A stretch of DNA of 64,000 bases from Dyella sp. RRB7 (GTDB lineage Bacteria; Pseudomonadota; Gammaproteobacteria; Xanthomonadales; Rhodanobacteraceae). Where the stretch lies: the NCBI RefSeq assembly GCF_022761115.1, contig NZ_JAKWJS010000002.1, positions 248,001 through 312,000 on the forward strand. Reading direction: 5' to 3'. Of this stretch, positions 24,331 through 32,379 are shown in pieces. The notes below the pieces were generated by a model. The model was not told where the DNA came from, did no database searches, and saw nothing but the letters and a program-made list of their open reading frames with translations. Made by a program: the position numbers and the translations under genes. Numbering within the stretch: position 1 is the stretch's first letter; each line of letters opens with the position of its first letter.

Positions 24331-25884
24331 CTAGCCGCTTTCCCGTTCGCGCAGCGATGCGCGCAGCCCACCCGCCAGCGAGTGGACCTGATGCAACCCT
24401 TGCGCGCGCAGCAAGCGTGCGGCATGGCCGCTGCGCCGCCCGCTGGCGCATATCAGCAGGATGCGGCCACCGGGCAATTCGCCGGCGCGCGCGACCACCT
24501 GGGCCGAGGGTATGTGTTGCGCTGGCAGCTCGTGCAGCGGTTCGGCCGCGACCTCGTCCGGCTCACGCAGGTCGATCAGGCGGAAACCTGCCGCGATGGC
24601 GTCCTCCAGACGCTCGAACGAAAGCTCGATATCGTCATCGCCCAGCGACCGGGCCAGCGCGTCGCGCGCCACCGCGACGCAACCGCCGTGCAGCGCGCAG
24701 CCTTCGGCCGGATCGATCGGCAGATGCTGGATCGTGAAATCCAACAGATTGACCAGCAGCAGCGCATGGCCCGCCGGATGCGGCAGGCCGAGCAACAGCT
24801 TCAGCGCCTCCATGGCCTGCATGGTGCCAAGCACGCCTGGCACCGGACCGAGCACGCCGGACTGGACACAGCTGCTCACCGCCTCCGGCGCCGGCTCCTG
24901 CGGCCACAGGCAGCGCAGGCATGGCGCATCGGGTTGTGCCGCCACCACCTGCAACTGACCCTCGTACTGGTACACGCTGGCAAGGATCAGCGGCGTGCCG
25001 CTGAGCACGGCCGCATCGCTGCTCAGATAGCGGCTGCGCATGTCGTCGGTGCATTCGACCACCAGGTCGAACTGGCCGAATACTTCCACCGCATTGCTCG
25101 CGTGCAGAGGCTCGGTCCACGTCCGCACCGTGACGGCCGGGTTGAGCGCGGCGATGCGGCGCGCGGCCAGATCCACCTTGCGCTCGCCGATGTCGCGGGC
25201 GTCGTACAGTGTCTGTCGATGCAGGTTGCTGGCATCGAGACGGTCGCCATCCACGATGCCCAGCGTGCCTACGCCGGCACCCGCCAGATAGCTCAATACC
25301 GGACACCCCAGCCCACCGGCGCCAATCACCAGTACGCGTGCCGCAGCCAGCCTGACCTGCCCCGCCTCGCCTACTTCGCGCAGGCGCAGCTGTCGCGAAT
25401 AGTCCGGCGTGAAGGGGACGGCGTGCTGGTGGTGATGATGGTGCTCGTGTTCGTGCTCGCGATACACATGGGTACAGGCCACCCAGTTCGATTCGCCGGT
25501 GAGGTAATGCTCTTTCTTCCAGATCGGCAGCCGGTGCTTGATCTCGTCGATGATGTAGCGACAGGCGCGGAACGCCTCGTCGCGATGGGCCGCGGACACC
25601 CCCACCCACACCGCCAGCTCGCCCACCTTCAGGTGCCCGCTGCGATGCACGCAGCGCGCATCGGTGACGCCGTAGCGCGCGATGGCCTCATCGAGGATGC
25701 GCTCGCCCTCGGCCAGGGCCAGCTCGGCATAGGCCTCGTATTCGAGCCCATCGACTTCGCGGCCATCGTTGCTGTTGCGCACCCAGCCCTCGAAGGCGCA
25801 GAAACCGCCACTGCCGGGATGCTGTAGCGCCGCGTGCAAACCGGCCGTATCGACGGCATCGCTGGAGAGACTGAAGCGCATCAT
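24331..25884 (-). CDS. MoaE-MoeB-rhodanese fusion protein
   Basis: Encodes 517 residues with three domains. Residues about 3-140 are MoaE, the large subunit of molybdopterin synthase (IWKKEHYLTGESNW holds the catalytic lysine region). Residues 143-154 form a linker with eight histidines. Residues about 158-395 are MoeB, the E1-like enzyme that adenylates MoaD (GAGGLGCPVLSYL nucleotide loop, SNLHRQ, GVLGPVPGVLGTMQAMEALK, and cysteine pairs for zinc). Residues about 420-517 are a rhodanese domain whose active-site cysteine (about 479) is in CASGRRS. MoeB-rhodanese fusions and MoaD-MoaE fusions are known; MoaE joined to MoeB and rhodanese puts three steps of the sulfur relay in one chain. The start (ATGATG at 25884/25881) overlaps the moaD stop. 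Confidence 0.92.
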   Translation of the reverse strand: MMRFSLSSDAVDTAGLHAALQHPGSGGFCAFEGWVRNSNDGREVDGLEYEAYAELALAEGERILDEAIARYGVTDARCVHRSGHLKVGELAVWVGVSAAHRDEAFRACRYIIDEIKHRLPIWKKEHYLTGESNWVACTHVYREHEHEHHHHHQHAVPFTPDYSRQLRLREVGEAGQVRLAAARVLVIGAGGLGCPVLSYLAGAGVGTLGIVDGDRLDASNLHRQTLYDARDIGERKVDLAARRIAALNPAVTVRTWTEPLHASNAVEVFGQFDLVVECTDDMRSRYLSSDAAVLSGTPLILASVYQYEGQLQVVAAQPDAPCLRCLWPQEPAPEAVSSCVQSGVLGPVPGVLGTMQAMEALKLLLGLPHPAGHALLLVNLLDFTIQHLPIDPAEGCALHGGCVAVARDALARSLGDDDIELSFERLEDAIAAGFRLIDLREPDEVAAEPLHELPAQHIPSAQVVARAGELPGGRILLICASGRRSGHAARLLRAQGLHQVHSLAGGLRASLRERESG

Positions 25885-26123
25885 CCACCCGCCACCGGCG
25901 GAATGAAGACGATGGTATCGCCGTCGCGCAACGGGCGATCCCAGGCACTGAACTGGGCGTTGACGGCCACCTTGAGGGCATCGGCAGCCAGCGAGAAACC
26001 ACGGCGCACGCGCAGTTCGTCGTACAGCTCGCGCAAGGATGTCGCCGCCGTGCTCACCTGTTCGCTGCCGACACCGGCCTGCTCGCGCAATTGGGCGTAA
26101 TACTGAAGGTTCACCACCGTCAT
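25881..26123 (-). CDS. moaD: MoaD, molybdopterin synthase sulfur carrier
   Basis: Encodes 80 residues of the ubiquitin-like MoaD family ending in the required Gly-Gly (PPVAGG), where MoeB forms an adenylate and a thiocarboxylate. It begins MTVVNLQYYAQLREQAG, typical for MoaD. The C terminus overlaps the start of the MoaE-MoeB-rhodanese gene, and its start overlaps the mobA stop. All its direct partners are therefore encoded by the next gene, suggesting stoichiometric production. Confidence 0.94.
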   Translation of the reverse strand: MTVVNLQYYAQLREQAGVGSEQVSTAATSLRELYDELRVRRGFSLAADALKVAVNAQFSAWDRPLRDGDTIVFIPPVAGG

Positions 26124-26713
26124 GCCAGGGACTCCAGGCGCTGTTGCATCGCTTCACGTTCCTCTGGCGTGTTGACGTTGTCCAGCGCGGCGCCAGGCGC
26201 TGGCAGCAGCACGGTACGCGACTGGATCAGCGCCTTGCGCGGGCAATAGCTGCCGGCCTCGTAGCGCTGCTTCAATAGTGCGTGGCTCGAAGGCTCCCAG
26301 ATCGCGCACAACGGTTCCGGCAAGCCATCGTGACGGCTGGTGAACGCGGTGGCGTCGGCGCTTGCGTCACGGGCGGCGATCAACTGCTGCAAGGTAGCGG
26401 CATCGAGCAGCGGGAGATCGCAGGCAAGCACCAGCCACGCCACCTCCGGATATCGATCCTGCGCGGAAAGGATGCCGGCCGCGGGGCCGATCGCATCGTA
26501 GCTGTCCACGATCTGCGGCAGGGCACCGCGCAGCGGATCGTCGCGCTGGCCGTCGCGCACCGAGACGAAGGCCTGCCCGGTCACCGCCCCCAGCAGGCGC
26601 CAGGCGCGCAGCAGTTGCGGCTCGCCGCGATAGGCCAGCGCGGCCTTGTCCTGGCGCATGCGCTGACTGGCGCCGCCGCTCAACAACAAGCCGTAAAGCG
26701 GAGCAACGCTCAT
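26120..26713 (-). CDS. mobA: MobA-type molybdenum cofactor guanylyltransferase
   Basis: Encodes 197 residues. GLLLSGGASQRMRQDKAAL is the nucleotide-binding loop of MobA; the usual glycine after RM is replaced by arginine. LACDLPLL and the closing DNVNTPEE match the family. MobA attaches GMP to molybdopterin, forming the dinucleotide used by DMSO-reductase-family enzymes. Compared with the two MocA genes of the window, this copy sits in the general cofactor operon rather than next to a hydroxylase. The start at 26713 overlaps the moaC stop by 4 bases (ATGA). Confidence 0.85.
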   Translation of the reverse strand: MSVAPLYGLLLSGGASQRMRQDKAALAYRGEPQLLRAWRLLGAVTGQAFVSVRDGQRDDPLRGALPQIVDSYDAIGPAAGILSAQDRYPEVAWLVLACDLPLLDAATLQQLIAARDASADATAFTSRHDGLPEPLCAIWEPSSHALLKQRYEAGSYCPRKALIQSRTVLLPAPGAALDNVNTPEEREAMQQRLESLA

Positions 26714-27210
26714 GCCGACTCCCGTGCGGCAGCGCCGATGTCGTGCTTGCCACCGGTCTTCTTCACCAGACGTATCTCGCCGATGACAATGTCGTGCGAA
26801 AGCGCCTTGCACATGTCGTAAATGGTCAACGCGGCGATGCTGGCGCCGGTAAGCGCTTCCATCTCCACGCCTGTGCTGCCGCGACACGACACCGTGCAAT
26901 CGATCAGCGCGTCGTTGTGCTCCATGCGGATGGCGATGTCGCAGCGATCGATGCTCAACGGATGACAAAGCGGAATCAGTTGCGACGTCGCCTTGGCTCC
27001 CATCACGCCGGCGATATGCGCCACGGTGAGCACCGCGCCCTTGGGCGTGACGTAACCGGCTGCATGCAGCGCCTGCGCCACCTCGGCGGGAAACGTCACC
27101 CGCGCCTGCGCCTGCGCCGTGCGATGGGTCGCGGGCTTGGCGCCCACATCGACCATGCGCGGCTGCTGCGTATCGTCGACGTGCGAGAGCGTGGCTTGGG
27201 GGGCGGTCAC
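26710..27210 (-). CDS. moaC: MoaC, cyclic pyranopterin monophosphate synthase
   Basis: Encodes 166 residues. MoaC completes the first step of molybdenum cofactor synthesis, turning the MoaA product (a cyclic GTP derivative) into cyclic pyranopterin monophosphate. Family motifs are MVDVGAKPATHRTA, the LIPLCHPL active-site segment, GVEMEALTGASIAALTIYDMCKA and the VKKTGGKHD end. The length matches E. coli MoaC (161). It begins 101 bases after moaA; that gap holds no clear promoter, so moaA-moaC read-through is likely. Confidence 0.95.
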   Translation of the reverse strand: MTAPQATLSHVDDTQQPRMVDVGAKPATHRTAQAQARVTFPAEVAQALHAAGYVTPKGAVLTVAHIAGVMGAKATSQLIPLCHPLSIDRCDIAIRMEHNDALIDCTVSCRGSTGVEMEALTGASIAALTIYDMCKALSHDIVIGEIRLVKKTGGKHDIGAAARESA

Positions 27211-27311
27211 AAAAGACTCCAGGGTGGTGATGTTGTCATGCCGATTATCGGCCGGATGGCCGCGAGTAGCATTAAGAAACCGTCCACGGGGATGACGGAC
27301 GGGGACACCCT

Positions 27312-28367
27312 CTAGCCGCCGATGTAGTGCATTTCGATCTTGTGCGGGTGCCTGCTGCGCCGCTCCGCACGCTCCTCGCTGTAACGGTCGCCGCGACGCA
27401 GCCAGACCTCGCGCAGTTGCGCCGCCAGGGCATCGTCACTCACGCCGCTGCGCAGCGGCGTACGGAAATCCGTGCCGTCGGTGGCAAACAGGCAGGTGTA
27501 CAGCACGCCTTCGGAGGACAGACGCGCCCGCGAACAGCCCCCACAGAACGGCTGGCTGACGGAGGAGATCATGCCGATCTCGCCGGCGCCATCGAGGAAC
27601 CGGTAGCGCGACGCCACCTCGCCCGGATACTGCGGCGGCACCGCATGCAACGGCCAGCGCGCATCGATCTGCTCGACCAGCTCGCGCGACGACACCACGG
27701 CGTCGGGGCTCCAGTCGTTGCGGTTGCCGACATCCATGTATTCGATGAAACGCACCACGATGCCGGTGCCACGAAAGCGCTCGACCAGGTCGGTTACGGT
27801 GTGCTCGTTCACGCCACGCTGCACCACGGTATTGAGCTTGACGCCTTGCGGAAAGCCGACCGCCTGCGCGGCCTCGATGCCGGCCATCACGTCGTCCAGC
27901 GCGCCGCGCCCGCCGCTCATGCGGTGGAACAGCGCCGGATCGAGCGTATCCAGACTTACCGTGATGCGGTCGAGCCCGGCGTCGCGCAACTCCTGCGCAT
28001 GGCGCGCCAGCAACACGCCATTGGTGGTCATGGCCAGGTCGGTGATGCCATCGAGCCGCCGCAGCCGGGCCACCAGCCCGGCCAGATGCGGGCGCAGCAG
28101 CGGCTCGCCGCCGGTCAGGCGCAGCTTGCTCACGCCCAGCGTCGCGGCCAGCCGGCATAGCCGCTCGATCTCGTCGAAACTGAGGCGCTCATCGTTGCGC
28201 AAAAAGGTGAAGTGTTCGCCGTACTTCGCCTCGGGCATGCAATAAGGGCAGCGGAAATTGCAGCGATCCATCACCGAGATGCGCAGGTCGTGCAGCGGCC
28301 GGCCACGCTGATCGAGCGGCGGCAGCGACACGGCGGTCGAATCGGCAAGAGCGTGCAAGGCGGTCAT
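27312..28367 (-). CDS. moaA: MoaA, GTP 3',8-cyclase (radical SAM)
   Basis: Encodes 351 residues. The radical-SAM cluster is bound by CNFRCPYC near residue 35; the second, MoaA-specific 4Fe-4S cluster by CGGC and the downstream cysteine in YTCLF. The C-terminal Gly-Gly tail (HYIGG) required for GTP chemistry is present. The start at 28367 was chosen because it begins the family N terminus and lies 1 base after the moeA stop, implying coupling; the open frame extends to 28529 inside moeA but without similarity. It produces 3',8-cyclo-dihydro-GTP for MoaC. Confidence 0.96.
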   Translation of the reverse strand: MTALHALADSTAVSLPPLDQRGRPLHDLRISVMDRCNFRCPYCMPEAKYGEHFTFLRNDERLSFDEIERLCRLAATLGVSKLRLTGGEPLLRPHLAGLVARLRRLDGITDLAMTTNGVLLARHAQELRDAGLDRITVSLDTLDPALFHRMSGGRGALDDVMAGIEAAQAVGFPQGVKLNTVVQRGVNEHTVTDLVERFRGTGIVVRFIEYMDVGNRNDWSPDAVVSSRELVEQIDARWPLHAVPPQYPGEVASRYRFLDGAGEIGMISSVSQPFCGGCSRARLSSEGVLYTCLFATDGTDFRTPLRSGVSDDALAAQLREVWLRRGDRYSEERAERRSRHPHKIEMHYIGG

Positions 28368-28368
28368 G

Positions 28369-29571
28369 TCACCAACGATACAACGATGCCACGGTACCGG
28401 CGTGCGCCTGGCTGGCATCGGGCGACAGCTCCACCACCCCGTGCGTGCACGGCAGGGACGAGAAATCGCCCGAGGTACGCGACGGCACCGGATGGGCCAG
28501 CAGGCGGCCCGAGGGGTCGGTCTGAACATGGACGGGCACGAAACAGGTCAGCGTGGGATGGGTGTCGGCAGGGGCATCCAGGCAGACGACTTCCCCTGGT
28601 TCGACGGCCTTGCCCATCGACGCCAGCAGCGCCGGCCGGACATAACGGACGGCGCAAACCAGGGCCGATACCGGGTTGCCCGGCAGCGCAAACACCGCCT
28701 GCCGCCGCGCCCCCACGCCGAACCACATGGGCTTGCCGGGCTTCTGGGCGATGCGATGGAACACCCGCTGCACCCCCAGCGCATCCAGCGCGGCGGGCAC
28801 GTAGTCGCGCTGCCCCATCGAGACGCCGCCGGAAAGGATCAATACGTCGTGGCTTTCCAGCAGATCGGCCAGCATGTCCCGCGTCATCGCCGCATCGTCG
28901 GCGACATGCTTCAACACCACCCGGTCGAAACCGTGCAGGCGCAGCGCGGCCGCCATGGCAACGTCGTTGGAGCGGCGAATCTGCCCCTCGCCCAGCGGCG
29001 CATCCACCGCCACCAGCTCATCGCCGGTGGAAACGATGGCGATGGAAGGCATGGCGCCCACCGTCACCCGCGCCACGCCATTGGCCGCCAGCAACGCCAT
29101 TTCCGGCGCGCCGATGCGGGTGCCGGATTCGAGCAGCAGCGCACCGGCCACGCAATCCGAACCACGGGCATGGATGAACTGGCCTTGCAGGGGCTGGTAG
29201 TCGTCCGCGAGCAGGTAGCGGTTGCCGTCGCGCCGGGTCTGCTCCACCGGGATCACGCAATCGCAGCCCAGCGGAACCATGGCGCCGGTGGTGACTTCCA
29301 GGCAGACATCGCCGGGTTGCAGCGACTGCACCGCCATGCCCGCCAGCTGGGTGCCGGCCAGCGCAAACGCACGCGGTAGCGGCGCCTGCCAGCGCACGGC
29401 AATGCCGTCCATCATCACGCGATCGAACGGCGGATGATCGTGCTCGGCATGCAGGGGTTGGCGGAGGATGCGGCCAGCGGCCTCGGCCAGCGGTACCGTT
29501 TCACTGCCGAATGACGGCATGTGCGCGGCAATCCGGGCTTGGGCTTCAGCGACGCTGATCAATTCGGTCAT
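28369..29571 (-). CDS. moeA: MoeA, molybdopterin molybdenumtransferase
   Basis: Encodes 400 residues. MoeA inserts molybdate into adenylated molybdopterin. Motifs in order: MDGIAV near residue 50, VTTGAMVPLGCDCVIPVE, AIVSTGDEL, ILSGGVSMGQRDYV, KPGKPMWFG and LPGNPVSAL, all diagnostic. It is the first gene of the cofactor operon moeA-moaA-moaC-mobA-moaD-moaE/moeB, and the only one preceded by a gap (77 bases) able to hold a promoter. No ModE-type box is visible there. Confidence 0.95.
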   Translation of the reverse strand: MTELISVAEAQARIAAHMPSFGSETVPLAEAAGRILRQPLHAEHDHPPFDRVMMDGIAVRWQAPLPRAFALAGTQLAGMAVQSLQPGDVCLEVTTGAMVPLGCDCVIPVEQTRRDGNRYLLADDYQPLQGQFIHARGSDCVAGALLLESGTRIGAPEMALLAANGVARVTVGAMPSIAIVSTGDELVAVDAPLGEGQIRRSNDVAMAAALRLHGFDRVVLKHVADDAAMTRDMLADLLESHDVLILSGGVSMGQRDYVPAALDALGVQRVFHRIAQKPGKPMWFGVGARRQAVFALPGNPVSALVCAVRYVRPALLASMGKAVEPGEVVCLDAPADTHPTLTCFVPVHVQTDPSGRLLAHPVPSRTSGDFSSLPCTHGVVELSPDASQAHAGTVASLYRW

Positions 29572-29626
29572 GGGCCTGCCGGCGGGTGGCTTCGCCCGGG
29601 ATTATGGTGACAGCCCGCGCCCTTAA

Positions 29627-29643
29627 CAACGCCCGAGGCGTTG
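29627..29643 (-). terminator. short hairpin after hmuV
   Basis: Perfect 7-bp stem (CAACGCC / GGCGTTG) with a 3-base loop, 6 bases downstream of the hmuV stop codon on the minus strand, followed by only two T residues. A weak putative terminator of the haem operon. Confidence 0.35.
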
Positions 29644-29648
29644 CGCAT

Positions 29649-30467
29649 TCAACCCGGATGGATCAGCCAGCGGCCATCCACCGTCGCCGTGCGGCACAGC
29701 GCCATGCCGTAGACGCGCGAGAGCACGCTGGTATCGAGTGCATGGGTGGGCTGGCCATGACAAACCAGGCGCCCCTGTGCGAGCAAGGCCACGTCATCGG
29801 CATAGCGGGCGGCGAGATTCAGGTCGTGCAGCACCACGATGACCCCATAACCCTGCCCGGCCATGCCCTTCGCGTGACGCAACATCTCGTGCTGATGAGC
29901 GACATCCAGGCCGGCCTCCGGTTCGTCCAGCAACAGCCAGCCCGGCCCGGGGCCGCATTCCCACACCTGCGCCAGCACGCGGGCCAGTTGCACGCGCTGC
30001 TGCTCGCCGCCCGACAACTCCAGGTAATTGCGGCCAGCCAGGTGATGGACGTGGGCCGCATGCAGGGCGGCCTCCACGATGCGCCGATCCGGGTCCCGTG
30101 GCGTCCCGCCGTGCGGGCTTCGCCCCAGCATCACCACTTCTTCCACGCGGAACGCAAAGCCCAACCGGACCTTTTGCGACAGCATCGCGCGCCGGCGTGC
30201 CAGCTCGTGCGCGGGCCAGTCGGCCAGCGGCTTGCCATCCAGCCTCACCTCGCCCAGCGAAGGGCGGCACAGGCCCGCCATCACGCTGAGCAGGCTGCTC
30301 TTGCCGGCGCCGTTGGGGCCGATCAAGGCCAGCAGGCGTCCCGGGCGGGCGGCCAGGTTCACCGCCTGCAACACACGCCTGCCGCCATAGCTGAGGTGCA
30401 CGTCCCGCGCTTCGAGCGCAAACGCGTGGGCGCTCGGCGGCGACAGCCAATCCAAGGCCAGATTCAT
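29649..30467 (-). CDS. hmuV: haem ABC transporter ATP-binding protein
   Basis: Encodes 272 residues of the FecE/HmuV class: Walker A GPNGAGKSS, signature LSGGEQQR, Walker B LLLDEPEAG and the H-loop VLHDLN. It powers import of haem (or another iron chelate) through HmuU. The gene position at the end of a haem receptor-HmuS-HmuT-HmuU operon makes haem the likely cargo. The start at 30467 overlaps the hmuU stop by 4 bases; a longer frame upstream runs inside hmuU and is discarded. Confidence 0.9.
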   Translation of the reverse strand: MNLALDWLSPPSAHAFALEARDVHLSYGGRRVLQAVNLAARPGRLLALIGPNGAGKSSLLSVMAGLCRPSLGEVRLDGKPLADWPAHELARRRAMLSQKVRLGFAFRVEEVVMLGRSPHGGTPRDPDRRIVEAALHAAHVHHLAGRNYLELSGGEQQRVQLARVLAQVWECGPGPGWLLLDEPEAGLDVAHQHEMLRHAKGMAGQGYGVIVVLHDLNLAARYADDVALLAQGRLVCHGQPTHALDTSVLSRVYGMALCRTATVDGRWLIHPG

Positions 30468-31525
30468 GGTGACACCTCCGCAAGTCGCAGCCGCAACAGC
30501 AGCCACAGGAAGAACGGGCCGCCGAGCAAGGCGGTGATGATGCCGATCGGCAGTTCGGTGGGCGCCACCACCACGCGCGCCACGGCGTCGGCGCCGATCA
30601 ACAGCGAGGCACCCGCCAAGGCGGATGCCGGCAGCAACAGTCGATGGTCGGGGCCCCAGATCATGCGCAGCACATGCGGCACCAGCAGGCCGACGAAACC
30701 GATCACGCCGCACATCGCCACCGCGGCGCTGGTCGCCAGCGCCACCAGCGCAATCAGTTGTCGTCGCAGCCGGATGGGATCAAAGCCCAGCAGCGCCGCT
30801 TCGCGCTCACCGAGCAGCAGCGCATTCAACGCCCGCGCGTGACGCGGCAACAGCAATAGCGGCGCCAGCATCAACGGGGCGACGGCGGCGAGCCGGGTCC
30901 AGTCGCTGCCACCGAGGCTGCCCAGCGTCCAGAAGCTGAGGTCACGCAGCTGGTGCTCGTTGGCCACGCAGGTGAGCAGGCCCACGCCCGCCATGGCGAC
31001 CGCATTGATGGCGACGCCGGCCAGCAGCAAGGTGGCCACGCCGGGGCGCCGATGACCGCACAGGTACACCAGCAAAGTGGCCAGCAAGCCGCCCGCAAAC
31101 GACGCCCCGGCAATGCCGAACGAACCCCATATTCCGGGCACGCTGGCCAACAGGCCGCTGCCGAGCACGATCATGCCGATTGCCCCCAGCGCCGCGCCCG
31201 CCGAAACGCCCACCAGCCCCGGCTCCACCAGCGGGTTGCGAAACAGCCCCTGCATGGTGGCGCCACTGCAGGCGAGCGACGCGCCCACCAGGGTGGCCAT
31301 CAGCACGCGCGGCAGGCGCAACATCAACACCACCGCGTCATCGCCTTGCGCTGGCCGGCCCGCCAGCCAGCGCAGCAAGGCACCTACTACGTCCCCCGCA
31401 CCCAGGTGCATGGCGCCGCTGGCCATGCCGATAACGGCCATCGCCAGCAGCAACAGGGTCAAACCGCCCAGGGCCAGGGAGCGACCGGCCATCACGCGAG
31501 GTTGCGGCAACGCCACGCTGCTCAT
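30464..31525 (-). CDS. hmuU: haem ABC transporter permease (FecCD family)
   Basis: Encodes 353 residues with about ten hydrophobic membrane segments of the FecCD/BtuC permease family. Typical stretches include GASLACSGATMQGLFRNPLVEPGLVGVSAGAALGA-like sequence after the first helices and a conserved GLLVPHVLR motif toward the end, where the ATPase docks. Start and stop overlap neighbouring genes (ATGA on both sides), so hmuT, hmuU and hmuV are translated as one coupled unit in the inner membrane complex. Confidence 0.92.
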   Translation of the reverse strand: MSSVALPQPRVMAGRSLALGGLTLLLLAMAVIGMASGAMHLGAGDVVGALLRWLAGRPAQGDDAVVLMLRLPRVLMATLVGASLACSGATMQGLFRNPLVEPGLVGVSAGAALGAIGMIVLGSGLLASVPGIWGSFGIAGASFAGGLLATLLVYLCGHRRPGVATLLLAGVAINAVAMAGVGLLTCVANEHQLRDLSFWTLGSLGGSDWTRLAAVAPLMLAPLLLLPRHARALNALLLGEREAALLGFDPIRLRRQLIALVALATSAAVAMCGVIGFVGLLVPHVLRMIWGPDHRLLLPASALAGASLLIGADAVARVVVAPTELPIGIITALLGGPFFLWLLLRLRLAEVSP

Positions 31526-32379
31526 GGCTGCGCGGCGGCCAGCGTGCGCTGCAACTCGCGCTCGTGCTCGGCGTTGCGCGGGCCAAAACCGAGCAAGGCC
31601 TGGCCGTCGACAAACTCGATGCGCCGCGCACGTCCCGCCGGGGTCAGCGCCACGCCGGGCAACTTGAGCACGCCATCGACGCCACCGAGTGCCTCGGAAC
31701 GCTCGCGCATCAGCACGATCACCTCCGGCGCCAACGCCGCCAGCGATTCGGGCGACACCGCCTTGTAGCCGCTGAAGTCCGCCGCCGCATTCGCACCACC
31801 CGCCAAGGCGATGGCGCTGTCGGCGGCGGTATCCCGCCCGGCCGCCATGGGGCTGCCGGAACCGGCCGACAGCAGGAACACCACGCGCGGATGACGCGGC
31901 ATCGCCGCCACCGTCTTGGCCAGGGCCGCGTAGTCATCGTCGAGATGGCGCGCCAGCGCATTCGCGGCCGTCTCGCGACCCAACAGCTGGCCGACCTGCC
32001 GCACCTTGGCCACCACCGCGGCCGGCGTATGCGTGGTGGGCATGGTTTCGACGCGCACGCCGGCCGCGCGCAGTTGCGCGATCACCGACGGCGGCCCCGC
32101 ATCGCGGGTGGCCAGGATCAACTGCGGCCGCAAGGCCAGCACGCCTTCGGCCGCGAGCTGGCGCACATAGCCGACATCCGGCAGTTGCCGGGCCGCCGCC
32201 GGCCACAGGCTGGTGCTGTCCACGCCGACCAGGTCCTGTTGCGCATCCAGCGCATAGACGATTTCGGTGATGTCGCCACCGAGCGCCACCACGCGCGGTG
32301 GCGGCGCCTCCGCGGCAACACTGATGGAAGCCAGCGCGACCATCGCGCCGGCCAGCCAACGTCGTGCCGGCCTATGCAT
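31522..32379 (-). CDS. hmuT: periplasmic haem-binding protein
   Basis: Encodes 285 residues: a 23-residue signal peptide (ending SVAAEA) followed by a class III periplasmic binding fold. VVALGGDITEIVYALDAQ and a later tyrosine (FSGYKAVSPESL), the expected haem-ligand region of HmuT/PhuT proteins, are visible. It hands haem to HmuU-V. The start at 32379 gives a normal signal peptide and overlaps the hmuS stop by 8 bases. Confidence 0.9.
   Translation of the reverse strand: MHRPARRWLAGAMVALASISVAAEAPPPRVVALGGDITEIVYALDAQQDLVGVDSTSLWPAAARQLPDVGYVRQLAAEGVLALRPQLILATRDAGPPSVIAQLRAAGVRVETMPTTHTPAAVVAKVRQVGQLLGRETAANALARHLDDDYAALAKTVAAMPRHPRVVFLLSAGSGSPMAAGRDTAADSAIALAGGANAAADFSGYKAVSPESLAALAPEVIVLMRERSEALGGVDGVLKLPGVALTPAGRARRIEFVDGQALLGFGPRNAEHERELQRTLAAAQP

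Noticed and set aside
24382-25827. A 481-codon plus-strand frame opposite the MoaE-MoeB-rhodanese gene
   Set aside because: The minus-strand frame carries clear MoaE, MoeB and rhodanese motifs; the plus frame has none and a shadow-like composition.
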